The position numbers and the translations under genes were made by a program. Below are positions 30,906 through 40,277 of a stretch of 64,000 bases of DNA, in pieces. This stretch comes from Chitinophagales bacterium (GTDB lineage Bacteria > Bacteroidota > Bacteroidia > Chitinophagales > CAIODY01). The notes beneath the pieces were generated by a model. It ran no database searches, was not told the origin of the DNA, and saw only the letters and a list, made by a program, of their open reading frames with translations. Numbering within the stretch: position 1 is the first letter of the stretch; each line of letters opens with the position of its first letter. Where the stretch lies: the NCBI GenBank assembly GCA_947449695.1, contig CANFST010000001.1, forward strand, positions 100,666-164,665, read 5' to 3'.

Positions 30906-31064
30906 AAAATTTTGAATTGTTTTTAGTCGGGCTTCATCGTTAATAGTTGCTTCATCGAGGATGTTTAATCGGAGATAAAACTTTTTATTTTCAACTATTA
31001 CCCGAACGGTTAATGATAAATATTATACTTTTTGATGAGGTAAAAGTACAAAAAGCCTTTAAAT

Positions 31065-31093
31065 AAAAAAGGCAGGTAGAAAATTTACCTGCC
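31065..31093 (-). terminator. Terminator downstream of rpsO
   Basis: ggcaggta...tacctgcc stem followed on minus strand by T-tract. Confidence 0.85.
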
Positions 31094-31113
31094 AATTTAA
31101 TATTTTGATAAGA

Positions 31114-31383
31114 TTACTTTCTTAATCCTAATTTTTCAATCAATTTACGATATTCAGTTAAGTTGTTATCGTGTAAATAAGTCAATAATTTTTTACGTTT
31201 ACCAACCATTCTAATCAATCCACGATTGCTGTTATTATCATTTTTCTGACCTTTCATATGTTCAGTTATATGATTGATTCTTTCAGTAAACATAGCTATT
31301 TGAGCTTCTGTTGAACCTGTGTTTTTTTCAGAGCCACCGAATTTTTTGAAAATTGCTTTTTTTGATTCTGCTGTTAATTGCAT
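31114..31383 (-). CDS. rpsO: 30S ribosomal protein S15
   Basis: GSTEAQIAMFTERINHITEHMK; RGLIRMVGKRKKLLTYL. Confidence 0.98.
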   Translation of the reverse strand: MQLTAESKKAIFKKFGGSEKNTGSTEAQIAMFTERINHITEHMKGQKNDNNSNRGLIRMVGKRKKLLTYLHDNNLTEYRKLIEKLGLRK

Positions 31384-31470
31384 CTTTATTTTTTTTCTTA
31401 CTTATAATTTTGAGGTGCAAAAGTAAAATTTCTTTTTCATAAATAAAAATAATTTGCTAACATTCTTTCA

Positions 31471-31932
31471 CTAAATTTTTGGCAGATCAAAGTGCATTTT
31501 CTCTGCATTACTTTTTGGTAATACTGCTACAGTGTGCCTTACTATGCATAACAATTTACCTATTTCATCTTCGATTCTTATTTCCCATATTTGAGTCAGT
31601 TGCCCTAAATGAATTGGCTTTGCAATTCCAATAACAAAACCATCATGTTTAGCCCTGATGTGATTAGCATTAATTTCTAAGCCGACTGCATAAAATTCAT
31701 TTTGGTCAATACACAGATTGGCAGCCAAACTTCCAATACTTTCCGCCAAAGTAACATTTGCTCCTCCATGCAGAATCCCTGCTGATTGCTTGGTACGATG
31801 ATCAACGGGCATCTTTGCTTTTAAAAAATCACCCCCAACTTCAATACATTCAATGCCAATATAACCAATCATATTGCCTTTTATAAACTGTTTATTTATA
31901 ATATTTTCATCAAATTTATATTTCCAAATCAT
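31471..31932 (-). CDS. Hotdog-fold thioesterase
   Basis: AGILHGGANVTLAESIGSLAANL; GLEINANHIR. Confidence 0.92.
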   Translation of the reverse strand: MIWKYKFDENIINKQFIKGNMIGYIGIECIEVGGDFLKAKMPVDHRTKQSAGILHGGANVTLAESIGSLAANLCIDQNEFYAVGLEINANHIRAKHDGFVIGIAKPIHLGQLTQIWEIRIEDEIGKLLCIVRHTVAVLPKSNAEKMHFDLPKI

Positions 31933-32007
31933 TTATTATTTGTTTTTGCAAAGTTGTAATAGGAAATTGACATGTTTGAATTTTATTTTTTTTAATACCT
32001 TTAAGCA

Positions 32008-32490
32008 GTGAAAAAACAAATAATTATAGCCCTTATTTTAATTGCCTTTGGGATAATTAATTTTAATTGTAGAAAATATCCTGAAGGACCTGGCTTTAGT
32101 TTAAGAAGTAAAAAAAATAGACTTTGTCAAGATTGGAAGTTGGTAAATTATTATTATGATGATATTGATTACACCGATCATAAATTACAAATTTTCACTT
32201 TGTATGAAATGAACATCAATAAAGATGGGACAATGTACTTATTCACTTCTAGTTATATGCCACAAACAAGTACTATCCATACTGTTGAAATTCATGGAAC
32301 TTGGGAGTTCAGCGAAGACAAAAGACATTTTTATTTCACCGAGCAATACACTAATGATAACACCCAACCACAGCCATTATTGGGTGGTGTGAGGCATGAT
32401 TATTTTATATTAAAATTATTTGAAAAAGAAATGGCAGTAAGGGAAACATTAGATGGGCATACCAATAAATATTATTTCAATCGAAAGTAA
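32008..32490 (+). CDS. Putative lipoprotein, lipocalin-like
   Basis: Lipobox-like IINFNC; LCQDWKLVNYYYDD...GTWEFSEDKRHFYFTE. Confidence 0.6.
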   Translation: MKKQIIIALILIAFGIINFNCRKYPEGPGFSLRSKKNRLCQDWKLVNYYYDDIDYTDHKLQIFTLYEMNINKDGTMYLFTSSYMPQTSTIHTVEIHGTWEFSEDKRHFYFTEQYTNDNTQPQPLLGGVRHDYFILKLFEKEMAVRETLDGHTNKYYFNRK

Positions 32491-32493
32491 TAA

Positions 32494-33234
32494 TTACCAA
32501 TTTCCTTCTTGCAATAATGCCTTCTCCATAATTGAATAGCATTGTTGTTTTAACGCTTCCGTATCTTTCCACCTCAACCCTTGAGCTTTTATTACGGGTA
32601 AATAATTTACATCAATAAACCCTGGTTTGATTTTTAAAGCGCTAAATCTATCTAAGATTTGCTGAGTACCAGTAATAATAAATGGCTGAATATTAGTTTG
32701 AGTTTCGATAGCAATTCGAAATGCACCATCATAAAAATCGGCTAATGGGGCATCGCTCATATTAAATGTTCCTTCAGGAAAAATAACAACCGAAGTCCCT
32801 CTAACTATCTGGCGTTTCAACAATTTAACGCTTCTTGCACGATTATACGGACTACTCCTATCAACTGATATGGCTAATGAACGATAGATTGGTCCAAACA
32901 ATGGGATTTTCCCCATTTCAGCTTTCCCTAAAGGTTTAAAATATTTAGGAATTGCGATAAATATTAGCGCTGCATCCATGTATGAACGATGGTTGGCGAT
33001 AAAAATTTCTGATTCGTCTTCAATAATATTTTCTTTCCCTTTCACACGAATACGAATAAAACAAACAATAAAAAATAATTTTGTCCAGCCTCTATTTATT
33101 TTAAAAATAACCTTGCTGCATCTTGGTTCAGGTAGCAACTGACAAATCATTATTAATAAGAATGCAATCAACAAAGAGCAAATAAAAAAACTTACCACAT
33201 AAATTCTATATGGTAACCATACAATTTCTTTCAA
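32494..33234 (-). CDS. 1-acyl-sn-glycerol-3-phosphate acyltransferase
   Basis: FIANHRSYMDAAL (HX4D); VVIFPEGTFNMSD. Confidence 0.92.
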   Translation of the reverse strand: MKEIVWLPYRIYVVSFFICSLLIAFLLIMICQLLPEPRCSKVIFKINRGWTKLFFIVCFIRIRVKGKENIIEDESEIFIANHRSYMDAALIFIAIPKYFKPLGKAEMGKIPLFGPIYRSLAISVDRSSPYNRARSVKLLKRQIVRGTSVVIFPEGTFNMSDAPLADFYDGAFRIAIETQTNIQPFIITGTQQILDRFSALKIKPGFIDVNYLPVIKAQGLRWKDTEALKQQCYSIMEKALLQEGNW

Positions 33235-33323
33235 AACTTATAAACTTAATTTTATTAAAAAAATCCGAATTTGGTGAAGGTAGAAAATTGTAACTGCTTA
33301 TTTTTATTTGAAGTAACATTTTA

Positions 33324-34490
33324 TCATTTTACTTTTACGCAATCGGCAATTGTTTTTGCTTTTTTCCGCAAATTATTCATATCACTTTGCAAATCATCAT
33401 ACACCAAAGCCACTCCCATTCGTCGATGTAGCCGTGTGGTTGGTTTTCGGAAAATTTTCACATCGCTTTTTTCAAATCCCAATGCTTGCTCCATTCCAAC
33501 ATAAACAGGTTGGTTTTTATTTTCAGTATCGGCCAAAATAACTGCACTTACGCCACTTTTCAGTAAATCAATTTGCGGAATCGGTAAGCCTAAAATAGCA
33601 CGGGCATGCAATTCAAATTCATTCAAATTTTGAGTACCTGCTAAAGTAACCATTCCTGTATCATGTGGTCTTGGGGAGAGTTCGCTGAAGTAAACACCTT
33701 TATCCGTTAAGAAAAATTCAACGCCCCAAATACCAGCACCAGTTAATGCTTCTGTCACCTTTGCAGCCATATCTTGAGCTTCTTTCAAATCCTTTTCGCT
33801 GATTAAACAAGGTTGCCAGCTTTCTTGATAATCGCCCCGTTCTTGTCTGTGCCCTATGGGCGAACAAAATAATGTTGCCCCATTTTTTTGTGTAATGGTG
33901 AGTAAAGTGATTTCTGTTTCAAACGGAATAAATTCTTCTACAATCACTTCCATCAAATCGCCACGACTGCCGCTACAAGCATAATCCCACGACTTCTGAA
34001 TATCATTTTCATTACGCAAAACCGATTGCCCCTTTCCGCTACTACTCATCAAAGGTTTTACTACACAAGGAATTCCGATGTTTTTAACTGCATTTATAAA
34101 ACCTTCTAATGTTGTTGCATATTCATAGTTGGCAGTTCGTAAGCCTAATTCTTTCGCAGCTAAATCACGAATCAATTTTCTGTTCATAGTAAAATTAGCA
34201 GCTTTTGCACTAGGCACTACTTGAATATTCTGTTGTTCAAAATCATAAAATTTTTCAGTTCTAATTGCTTCAATTTCTGGTACAATCAAATCAGGGTTAT
34301 GCTTTGAAACAATTGCTGACAATGCATTTCCATCCAACATATCTATTACTTCAAATTCATCTGACACTTGCATAGCTGGTGCATTAACATAATTATCGAC
34401 AGCTACAACGTATTGCCCAAGCCGTTTTAGAGCAATCACTACTTCTCTTCCTAATTCGCCACTGCCAAGCAGCATTATTTTTTTGTTCAT
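33324..34490 (-). CDS. purT: Formate-dependent phosphoribosylglycinamide formyltransferase
   Basis: [55 protein letters not shown]. Confidence 0.97.
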   Translation of the reverse strand: MNKKIMLLGSGELGREVVIALKRLGQYVVAVDNYVNAPAMQVSDEFEVIDMLDGNALSAIVSKHNPDLIVPEIEAIRTEKFYDFEQQNIQVVPSAKAANFTMNRKLIRDLAAKELGLRTANYEYATTLEGFINAVKNIGIPCVVKPLMSSSGKGQSVLRNENDIQKSWDYACSGSRGDLMEVIVEEFIPFETEITLLTITQKNGATLFCSPIGHRQERGDYQESWQPCLISEKDLKEAQDMAAKVTEALTGAGIWGVEFFLTDKGVYFSELSPRPHDTGMVTLAGTQNLNEFELHARAILGLPIPQIDLLKSGVSAVILADTENKNQPVYVGMEQALGFEKSDVKIFRKPTTRLHRRMGVALVYDDLQSDMNNLRKKAKTIADCVKVK

Positions 34491-34545
34491 AATTTCTATT
34501 TACAAAAGCAAAAGTAGGCTTTGAATAAAAATATTTTCATAAAAG

Positions 34546-34576
34546 TTGTGAAAATAAAAATCAACAATTACCTTTG
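34546..34576 (+). promoter_or_regulatory. Bacteroidota-type promoter of tRNA-Glu
   Basis: TTGTG-N18-TACCTTTG just upstream of tRNA-Glu. Confidence 0.7.
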
Positions 34577-34592
34577 CAGTCCTAAAAAAAAC

Positions 34593-34664
34593 GCCGCGTT
34601 GGTCAATCGGCTAAGACGCCTCCCTTTCACGGAGGAATGACGGGTTCGACTCCCGTACGTGGTA
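34593..34664 (+). tRNA. tRNA-Glu(UUC)
   Basis: Anticodon arm cctcc-ctTTCac-ggagg; T-arm gacgggTTCGActcccgt; acceptor gccgcgt/acgtggt with G.U pairs. Confidence 0.95.
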
Positions 34665-34676
34665 CAAAAAAAATAA

Positions 34677-34706
34677 TTGCAGAAATAAAATTTAATTTTA
34701 CTTTTG
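34677..34706 (+). promoter_or_regulatory. Bacteroidota-type promoter of tRNA-Val
   Basis: TTGCA-N18-TACTTTTG just upstream of tRNA-Val. Confidence 0.7.
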
Positions 34707-34722
34707 CAATCTTTTTAAAAAA

Positions 34723-34797
34723 GGGAGCTTAGCTCAGTTGGTTTAGAGCATCTGCCTTACAAGCAGAGGGTCACTGGTTCGACTCCAGTAGCTCCCA
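34723..34797 (+). tRNA. tRNA-Val(UAC)
   Basis: gggagct/agctccc acceptor; anticodon arm tctgc-ctTACaa-gcaga; T-arm actggTTCGActccagt. Confidence 0.96.
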
Positions 34798-36376
34798 CCT
34801 TACAAGAATCCCTCTCAAATCGAGAGGGATTTTTTGTTTCTAATTGGCTGAAAACTCTTGATAGTCGTAAGTTTTCAGAAAGTATAGGATTTACTTTTTC
34901 AGTTCGATAATTGGATTTATCACAGTTGTAGTAAATTTTATCAGGAAACACTATTTTTTGCAGTGTTTGCCTTTCCCATAAATCCCCTGAAGCCCATATT
35001 TTACTGATATTCAGCGAATATTCCATCATTTTTTCTTTGCTCAAATTCGAGTTCGATAATTTATTTTTGAAAGGTTGAATTTCTTTTAAAACTTCATTCA
35101 GTTCATTTGTGAATTTCGTTTTGAATTTTTCATACAAATCCTTCTTGATTTCGCCCGTTACATAACGCTCTTCCATTTGTTCTATCTTTTCTAAAATCTG
35201 ATGTTTGCGTTTGATATGGTCAGTTGTTTTTTCTTGTTCCTGATTTTTGACTTTTGACAAAGCATCCGTCAATCTTTCTTCAATCAATTTCGCATACTTC
35301 GGTTTTATCTCAAATCGCTTTAACAACTGCTCAAATTCTTGATTTAATTTTTCTGCACTCTTGTTACTGCAACAACCTTTCGTATTGCATTTGTAATAGT
35401 AAATCCCTTTTGCCCTTACCAAATAACCTGTCATCACTTTTTCGCATTTATCACAATACACTAATCGCTTGAGCGGTATTTGTTCATCCTCTTTATGTGA
35501 ATCAAATTTGGTGTAGTGTGCTTGTAATATTTGATTGGCTTTGAGGAATGTTTCTTTCGATACAACAGGTTCCCAATTCACTCCATCAATTAATCTATCG
35601 CCTAACATTCTGTTGGATAGCAGCCCACAGTAAAAAACATTTCTGAAAGCAGCACTCAATTTTTTTTCTGTTACAGGTGTTCCCAATTTTGTCAATCGGT
35701 TGGCGATTTCAGCAATAGAAAGATTTTGTTCAGCTTTCCATTTAAATGCCTTACCAATTGCTTTCCCTATTTCATTAGGCTTGAAAAAAGGCTTGCCATC
35801 TACCAAAACTCTATCATAACCAGTTGATAATCGTCCGAAGAAAATCCCTTTTTCATATTTCTGTTTCATGCCTCTCGAACATTTTTCTTTTCGCATCTGA
35901 TTATCAAATTTTGAAAACATTAATTGCATGTCTTGTTGGAACGCGCCAATTGGAGTTAATGTATCAACTGGTGCTGAAGTAGCTTTAATTTGAATGCCTT
36001 TATTTCTTAATTGTTCTGCGATGAAAATCGCATTTGCTCCTGTTCTGCTGAATCTATCATTATCAGAAACGATAATGAATTTCACTGATTGTTTAGAGTT
36101 TTTCACAAACTCCATCATACGTTTAAATTCTTTCCGTTCTTCTGATTGGGCTGACTCATAACAGCCCCCGAATTCTTTTAAAATCGGAATGTTGTTTTGC
36201 TCTGCAAATCGCAGGCATAATTTCTTCTGCGTTTCAATACTTCCATTGTGTAGGAATTGTTCTTTAGTTGAAACTCTTGTATAAATTACCCCATATTTTA
36301 CTACTGTTTCATCGTTTGACAATTCGCTTTTGTGGGTAACAAATTGCTTGAATGCTTCATTGTTGAGTGCTGCCAT
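34757..36376 (-). CDS. Large serine recombinase (Resolvase + Recombinase + zinc ribbon)
   Basis: YGVIYTRVSTKEQFLHNGSIETQ; IIVSDNDRFSRTGANAIFIAEQLR; YCDKCEKVMTGYLVRAKGIYYYKCNTKGCC; C-terminal ..GATGVEPVTLCL is antisense tRNA-Val. Confidence 0.93.
   Translation of the reverse strand: MAALNNEAFKQFVTHKSELSNDETVVKYGVIYTRVSTKEQFLHNGSIETQKKLCLRFAEQNNIPILKEFGGCYESAQSEERKEFKRMMEFVKNSKQSVKFIIVSDNDRFSRTGANAIFIAEQLRNKGIQIKATSAPVDTLTPIGAFQQDMQLMFSKFDNQMRKEKCSRGMKQKYEKGIFFGRLSTGYDRVLVDGKPFFKPNEIGKAIGKAFKWKAEQNLSIAEIANRLTKLGTPVTEKKLSAAFRNVFYCGLLSNRMLGDRLIDGVNWEPVVSKETFLKANQILQAHYTKFDSHKEDEQIPLKRLVYCDKCEKVMTGYLVRAKGIYYYKCNTKGCCSNKSAEKLNQEFEQLLKRFEIKPKYAKLIEERLTDALSKVKNQEQEKTTDHIKRKHQILEKIEQMEERYVTGEIKKDLYEKFKTKFTNELNEVLKEIQPFKNKLSNSNLSKEKMMEYSLNISKIWASGDLWERQTLQKIVFPDKIYYNCDKSNYRTEKVNPILSENLRLSRVFSQLETKNPSRFERDSCKVGATGVEPVTLCL
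34807..34836 (+). terminator. Terminator after tRNA-Val
   Basis: aatccctctc-aaatc-gagagggatt + T-tract. Confidence 0.85.
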
Positions 36377-36389
36377 GTTATTCGTTTTT

Positions 36390-36584
36390 TTATGCTGCTA
36401 ATTTGAACTCGAATATTTTTTGTTCAGTTTCCCGATTGATTTGTTGTGCTATTATGTGGCAAATACATTCCAAATCTTTAATAATTTTCGTTGCTTCTTC
36501 CTCACTCAAATTTTCATTGCCTTCTATTTTTTTGATGTCCTCAATCGTAATTTCTTTTGTTGATTTTAAAGTTTCCATACGCAC
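36390..36584 (-). CDS. Hypothetical small protein of the recombinase cluster
   Basis: 64-aa ORF immediately upstream of the recombinase, same strand. Confidence 0.5.
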   Translation of the reverse strand: MRMETLKSTKEITIEDIKKIEGNENLSEEEATKIIKDLECICHIIAQQINRETEQKIFEFKLAA

Positions 36585-36628
36585 TTTTCATTTTGATTTT
36601 TCCTTTTTAATTTAAAAATCAAAGAGAA

Positions 36629-36655
36629 TGCTTACCCTCTTCCCAAAGGTAAGCA
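36629..36655. promoter_or_regulatory. Inverted repeat upstream of the small recombinase-cluster gene
   Basis: tgcttacc-N11-ggtaagca. Confidence 0.45.
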
Positions 36656-36700
36656 CTCACCTTGGAATAACCTACTGTATTGACTTTGAGCCAAAATGTC

Positions 36701-36994
36701 TTAATTCGTCTTAAAATCGTTTTGCTGCGGTTTTAGCATTTTATTTCTGCTCAAAATGTAATTTCTGATGAAGTCTTCCAATCTTTCTTGTGGCTTTTCC
36801 TTTGAAATTTGGTCGATGTAATCGCTCAAGCTATTTTCCAATTTTAATGTGGTTCGTCTTTTAAAGCGTTCAATTTTTGTTTTAACCGCTGTTGACTTGA
36901 TTTCTTTTTCAAAGCAGTTTGCTAAGAGCAAATTGCTTACTAATCCTACAATTTGTGCTTCCTTGTCTGTTAATTCGATTGTTACTTGTTTCAT
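36701..36994 (-). CDS. Hypothetical protein
   Basis: 97-aa ORF MKQVTIELTDKEAQIVGLVSNLLLANCFEKEI..., 13 bp from the next gene. Confidence 0.6.
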   Translation of the reverse strand: MKQVTIELTDKEAQIVGLVSNLLLANCFEKEIKSTAVKTKIERFKRRTTLKLENSLSDYIDQISKEKPQERLEDFIRNYILSRNKMLKPQQNDFKTN

Positions 36995-37006
36995 GATTTT
37001 TGTTGT

Positions 37007-37870
37007 TTAATTTTTGTTTTGATTTTGTTGTTGATTGTTTTGAATGAATTGTAATGTTGATTGAATCAAAGGTTTGTTGCCAGCCATTTCTGTAAGAATG
37101 GTCATCACATTGGAAAACTCTCCTTCAGCTGAAAATGCTAACATGATTTCACGTAACATTTTTGACAATTCTTTTTCTGCTTCACTCGTTTCTTCAGCAG
37201 CCGAAAAAGTAACTTCGGTGTCTTGCGTTGATGAAGCAGAAGTATTGTTCTCAAGATTTAATTTCTGTTTGTTGTCTTGTTCAATCACGCCTGCCAAGCC
37301 TTTTGTGAGTGGATATTTAGAAAGCAACTGTGTATTATTTCTAAGTAATGCCTCTAAAGCAACGCCAGCAATTTCACCCAAATGAATACCACCGAGCTTA
37401 TTCTGATTTTGTTTTAGTTCAATGATTTTCGCTTCTAATTGCCCACTGTATTTTTCTAACTCGTCAATTCGTTCTTCGGCTTCTTCCAATTCTTTTTTGA
37501 TGAGATTATTATCCCACTTCTCTTTTTCCATTTGTAAAACCGTTTGAATTCTTTCAGTTACTTCTACGCCACTCAAACCTTGTTCTTTTGATTTGGAATC
37601 ATCATCTTTTACTCTGTAAATAAATTTATCGTTTCTCGGACTTTCTTCACTCGATGAATACAAGAGTATTTTTATCAACCTTGTATCTTCATTCATAAAG
37701 TTTTGAAAGCTGTCGAACTCTGCTACATCGTTGGTCTTTTCAATTACTCTTAAATTGTCAACGAAGATTTCGTAGTAACGAGGTTTACCTCTTTCAGCAT
37801 TTTGTTCTAAGAACATTTTGAGTTGCTCAATTTTCGCAACATCATACTTTTCAATTTTTGTTTGATTCAT
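37007..37870 (-). CDS. Hypothetical coiled-coil protein
   Basis: 287-aa ORF with central coiled coil (LIKKELEEAEERIDELEKYSGQLEAKIIELKQNQ). Confidence 0.65.
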   Translation of the reverse strand: MNQTKIEKYDVAKIEQLKMFLEQNAERGKPRYYEIFVDNLRVIEKTNDVAEFDSFQNFMNEDTRLIKILLYSSSEESPRNDKFIYRVKDDDSKSKEQGLSGVEVTERIQTVLQMEKEKWDNNLIKKELEEAEERIDELEKYSGQLEAKIIELKQNQNKLGGIHLGEIAGVALEALLRNNTQLLSKYPLTKGLAGVIEQDNKQKLNLENNTSASSTQDTEVTFSAAEETSEAEKELSKMLREIMLAFSAEGEFSNVMTILTEMAGNKPLIQSTLQFIQNNQQQNQNKN

Positions 37871-38240
37871 GTTTGTTGATTTATTTTTTATGTTTTTTTA
37901 AAAAATTAAACTTATGGATACAAAGGTCTGATGCAGGTTTGACATGGGTTTTCACCTTTAGCCGCCATTGCAATTTTGGGTAAAATTCTTATCACCACTA
38001 CGCAACGTTGTTCAACTTTTACCACGATTAACTTTTGTTTTTTTTGCAAAAATGAAAGGGATTGAAAAATTACTTGGTAACTTTTAGCAGCTTAGGCAAA
38101 ACAAAAGTTGATTTTCCCTGATTCTATATAAAAATTCCAGTTTCATTTTTTGAAACAACATCTGACAATTGTTTACTACTCTTCGGCGCTTCCCATCGCT
38201 TAACAGAACTTTTTCACAAAGATGAAATGAGGTTCCGATA

Positions 38241-38280
38241 TGGTTGGACGATGTTAGACAATGATGGACAATGATGTCAA
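38241..38280. repeat. 10-bp period iteron-like repeats
   Basis: tggttggacg / atgttagaca / atgatggaca / atgatgtcaa in tandem; related atgatgccaa at 38291. Confidence 0.6.
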
Positions 38281-38430
38281 ACAAAAGCTGATGATGCCAA
38301 AAAATGAATCAAGTATGAGTTGATTGGAAATGATTAATTTCTCAGAGCTTCTTTAAAAAAATTATGAAAACGGGTAAAAAGAATAGATTAAGATTACTGT
38401 AAGAAAAGTGTAAGATTAAATGTATGTATC

Positions 38431-38910
38431 ATGCAAAGTCATGTAACTTTGCCACAAAACAATGGCTTTCCAATGGCTAATCAAATGACAAAAGCAGCTC
38501 TGCAATCAAAATCTAAAGAAGAATTGATTGATTTATTGCAAACATCTGAAAAAGAAAATGCTCGTTTGACAAATATTATCACAAAAAAGATGAGTGAAAA
38601 TGTTTTGTTAGCCGAACAACTTTCAAAAATCAATGCAAAGAAAACTCCCAAAATAAAATTCAATTCGGAATGGAATTGGGTTAGGAAAATTGAATTCATT
38701 TTGCAAAAAGAAAATCGCCCACTTACCTCATCTGAAATGATTGAATTGCTTTCTGAATTAGATGACAATTTAAAATACGCCAACAATCCACAAAAATATT
38801 TCTCGATGCATTTGAGTAAGGCGGTGAAATATGGAATTGTGAAAAAAGAAAAAACAAGAGGAAAGACAGCAGCCAAATACTCATTGAATTATGACGAGAT
38901 AATCCCTTAA
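38431..38910 (+). CDS. Hypothetical protein with predicted C-terminal winged-helix-like region; start uncertain (38431 or 38473)
   Basis: KIEFILQKENRPLTSSEMIELLSELDD...SMHLSKAVKYGIVKKEKTRGKTAAKYSL. Confidence 0.55.
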   Translation: MQSHVTLPQNNGFPMANQMTKAALQSKSKEELIDLLQTSEKENARLTNIITKKMSENVLLAEQLSKINAKKTPKIKFNSEWNWVRKIEFILQKENRPLTSSEMIELLSELDDNLKYANNPQKYFSMHLSKAVKYGIVKKEKTRGKTAAKYSLNYDEIIP

Positions 38911-38970
38911 TATTTAAGCATGTTATTAGTTTTGATAAGTATGATTTTATAAAAAATAAATTTCATTTTG

Positions 38971-40104
38971 ATGGAACGAAAAACATTTACCAGAAAAGAA
39001 CTTTATGATTTAGTTTGGTCAACTCCGATGCTAACATTATCAAGAAAATTCAATATTTCTGATGTTGGTTTAAGAAAAATCTGTGTGAAAAATGACATAC
39101 CATTGCCAAAGGCTGGACATTGGCAAAGAGTAAAATTTGGAAATGCAGAACCCAATTTACCACTACCTAAAGAAAAAGTGAATGAAAAAAATATTACGCT
39201 CCCGTTAAGAGAAGATACGACTATTAAAATGAATGAACCATCTCCTTTAACAATTTTACAAAAAGAAATTGAGAATCATTTACAATCAATACTTAACGTA
39301 CCAGAGAAATTAACTAATCCAGACCGTTTGATTGTTGAAGCCAAAGAAAAACTTCTGAAATCCAATGAAGATTGGCAATACAAAGGAACTGTTAGCAGTG
39401 GCAACGGCTATCTAGATATTAGGGTTGGAAAGAACAACTTATCAAGAATGCTCAGATTAGTTGACACATTAATAAAATCAGTCAAAGCAAGAGGTTTTGA
39501 AATACAAGTTACAAATCAAGAAACCTGTGTTGTTATGGGGGAATTCAATTTTCAATTAGTTTTTAGAGAGCGATTTAAAAAAGAAATTATCTCTAATGAT
39601 AGCTACAACAACTTCATTTATAAACCTACTGATAAGTTTTACATTCAAGTAAAGCGGTATCACCATAAAGAATGGAGAGATGGGAAAAAACTATTGGAGC
39701 AACAAATTTCAACTATTGTCGCTGAATTAGAACTTAAGGCTGCGGAATGGAAGGCATATAGAATTCAGCAAAATAAAGAAGAAGAAGAGCGCCAAGAAAA
39801 AATAAGGTTATTAAAAGAATTTCGGCAAAAGCAAGAAACAGAACTTGAAAACTTCAAACACCTTATTGAAGATTCCGAACGACGGCACAAAGCAACTAAT
39901 TTAAGAAATTATATTGACGAAGTTGAAAAAAGAAAAGAGATAAGAACTCAGCATAATATTGAAAATATGCACTTGGATAATTGGTTAAATTGGGCAAGAA
40001 AAAAAGCAGATTGGTACGACCCATTTGTTGAGGGTAATGATGAGTTGTTAAGCGAAGTCAATAAAGAAAATCTTACGCTACCTAAAAAAAGTTTTTCTTG
40101 GTAG
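38971..40104 (+). CDS. Hypothetical protein with N-terminal HTH-like region
   Basis: FTRKELYDLVWSTPMLTLSRKFNISDVGLRKICVKNDIPLPKAGHW; charged coiled-coil C-terminus. Confidence 0.65.
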   Translation: MERKTFTRKELYDLVWSTPMLTLSRKFNISDVGLRKICVKNDIPLPKAGHWQRVKFGNAEPNLPLPKEKVNEKNITLPLREDTTIKMNEPSPLTILQKEIENHLQSILNVPEKLTNPDRLIVEAKEKLLKSNEDWQYKGTVSSGNGYLDIRVGKNNLSRMLRLVDTLIKSVKARGFEIQVTNQETCVVMGEFNFQLVFRERFKKEIISNDSYNNFIYKPTDKFYIQVKRYHHKEWRDGKKLLEQQISTIVAELELKAAEWKAYRIQQNKEEEERQEKIRLLKEFRQKQETELENFKHLIEDSERRHKATNLRNYIDEVEKRKEIRTQHNIENMHLDNWLNWARKKADWYDPFVEGNDELLSEVNKENLTLPKKSFSW

Positions 40105-40277
40105 TGGCTATTTTTTAACCCAGTTTTTAAAAATAAAATGTTGGCAATTTGTCTTGTTTTGTCTGAAGCAAAACTAATTTAGGTTTCGAATTGCATTTAA
40201 ATACTTTGAAACTTTGTATTTTTTTCGTCTTATCATTTTTTCATTTCTATTTTAGCAGTTCCATTTGATAGAGGAAT

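Noticed and set aside
34593-34797. Larger tRNA array
   Set aside because: Only tRNA-Glu and tRNA-Val could be folded; no further cloverleaf seen before or after.
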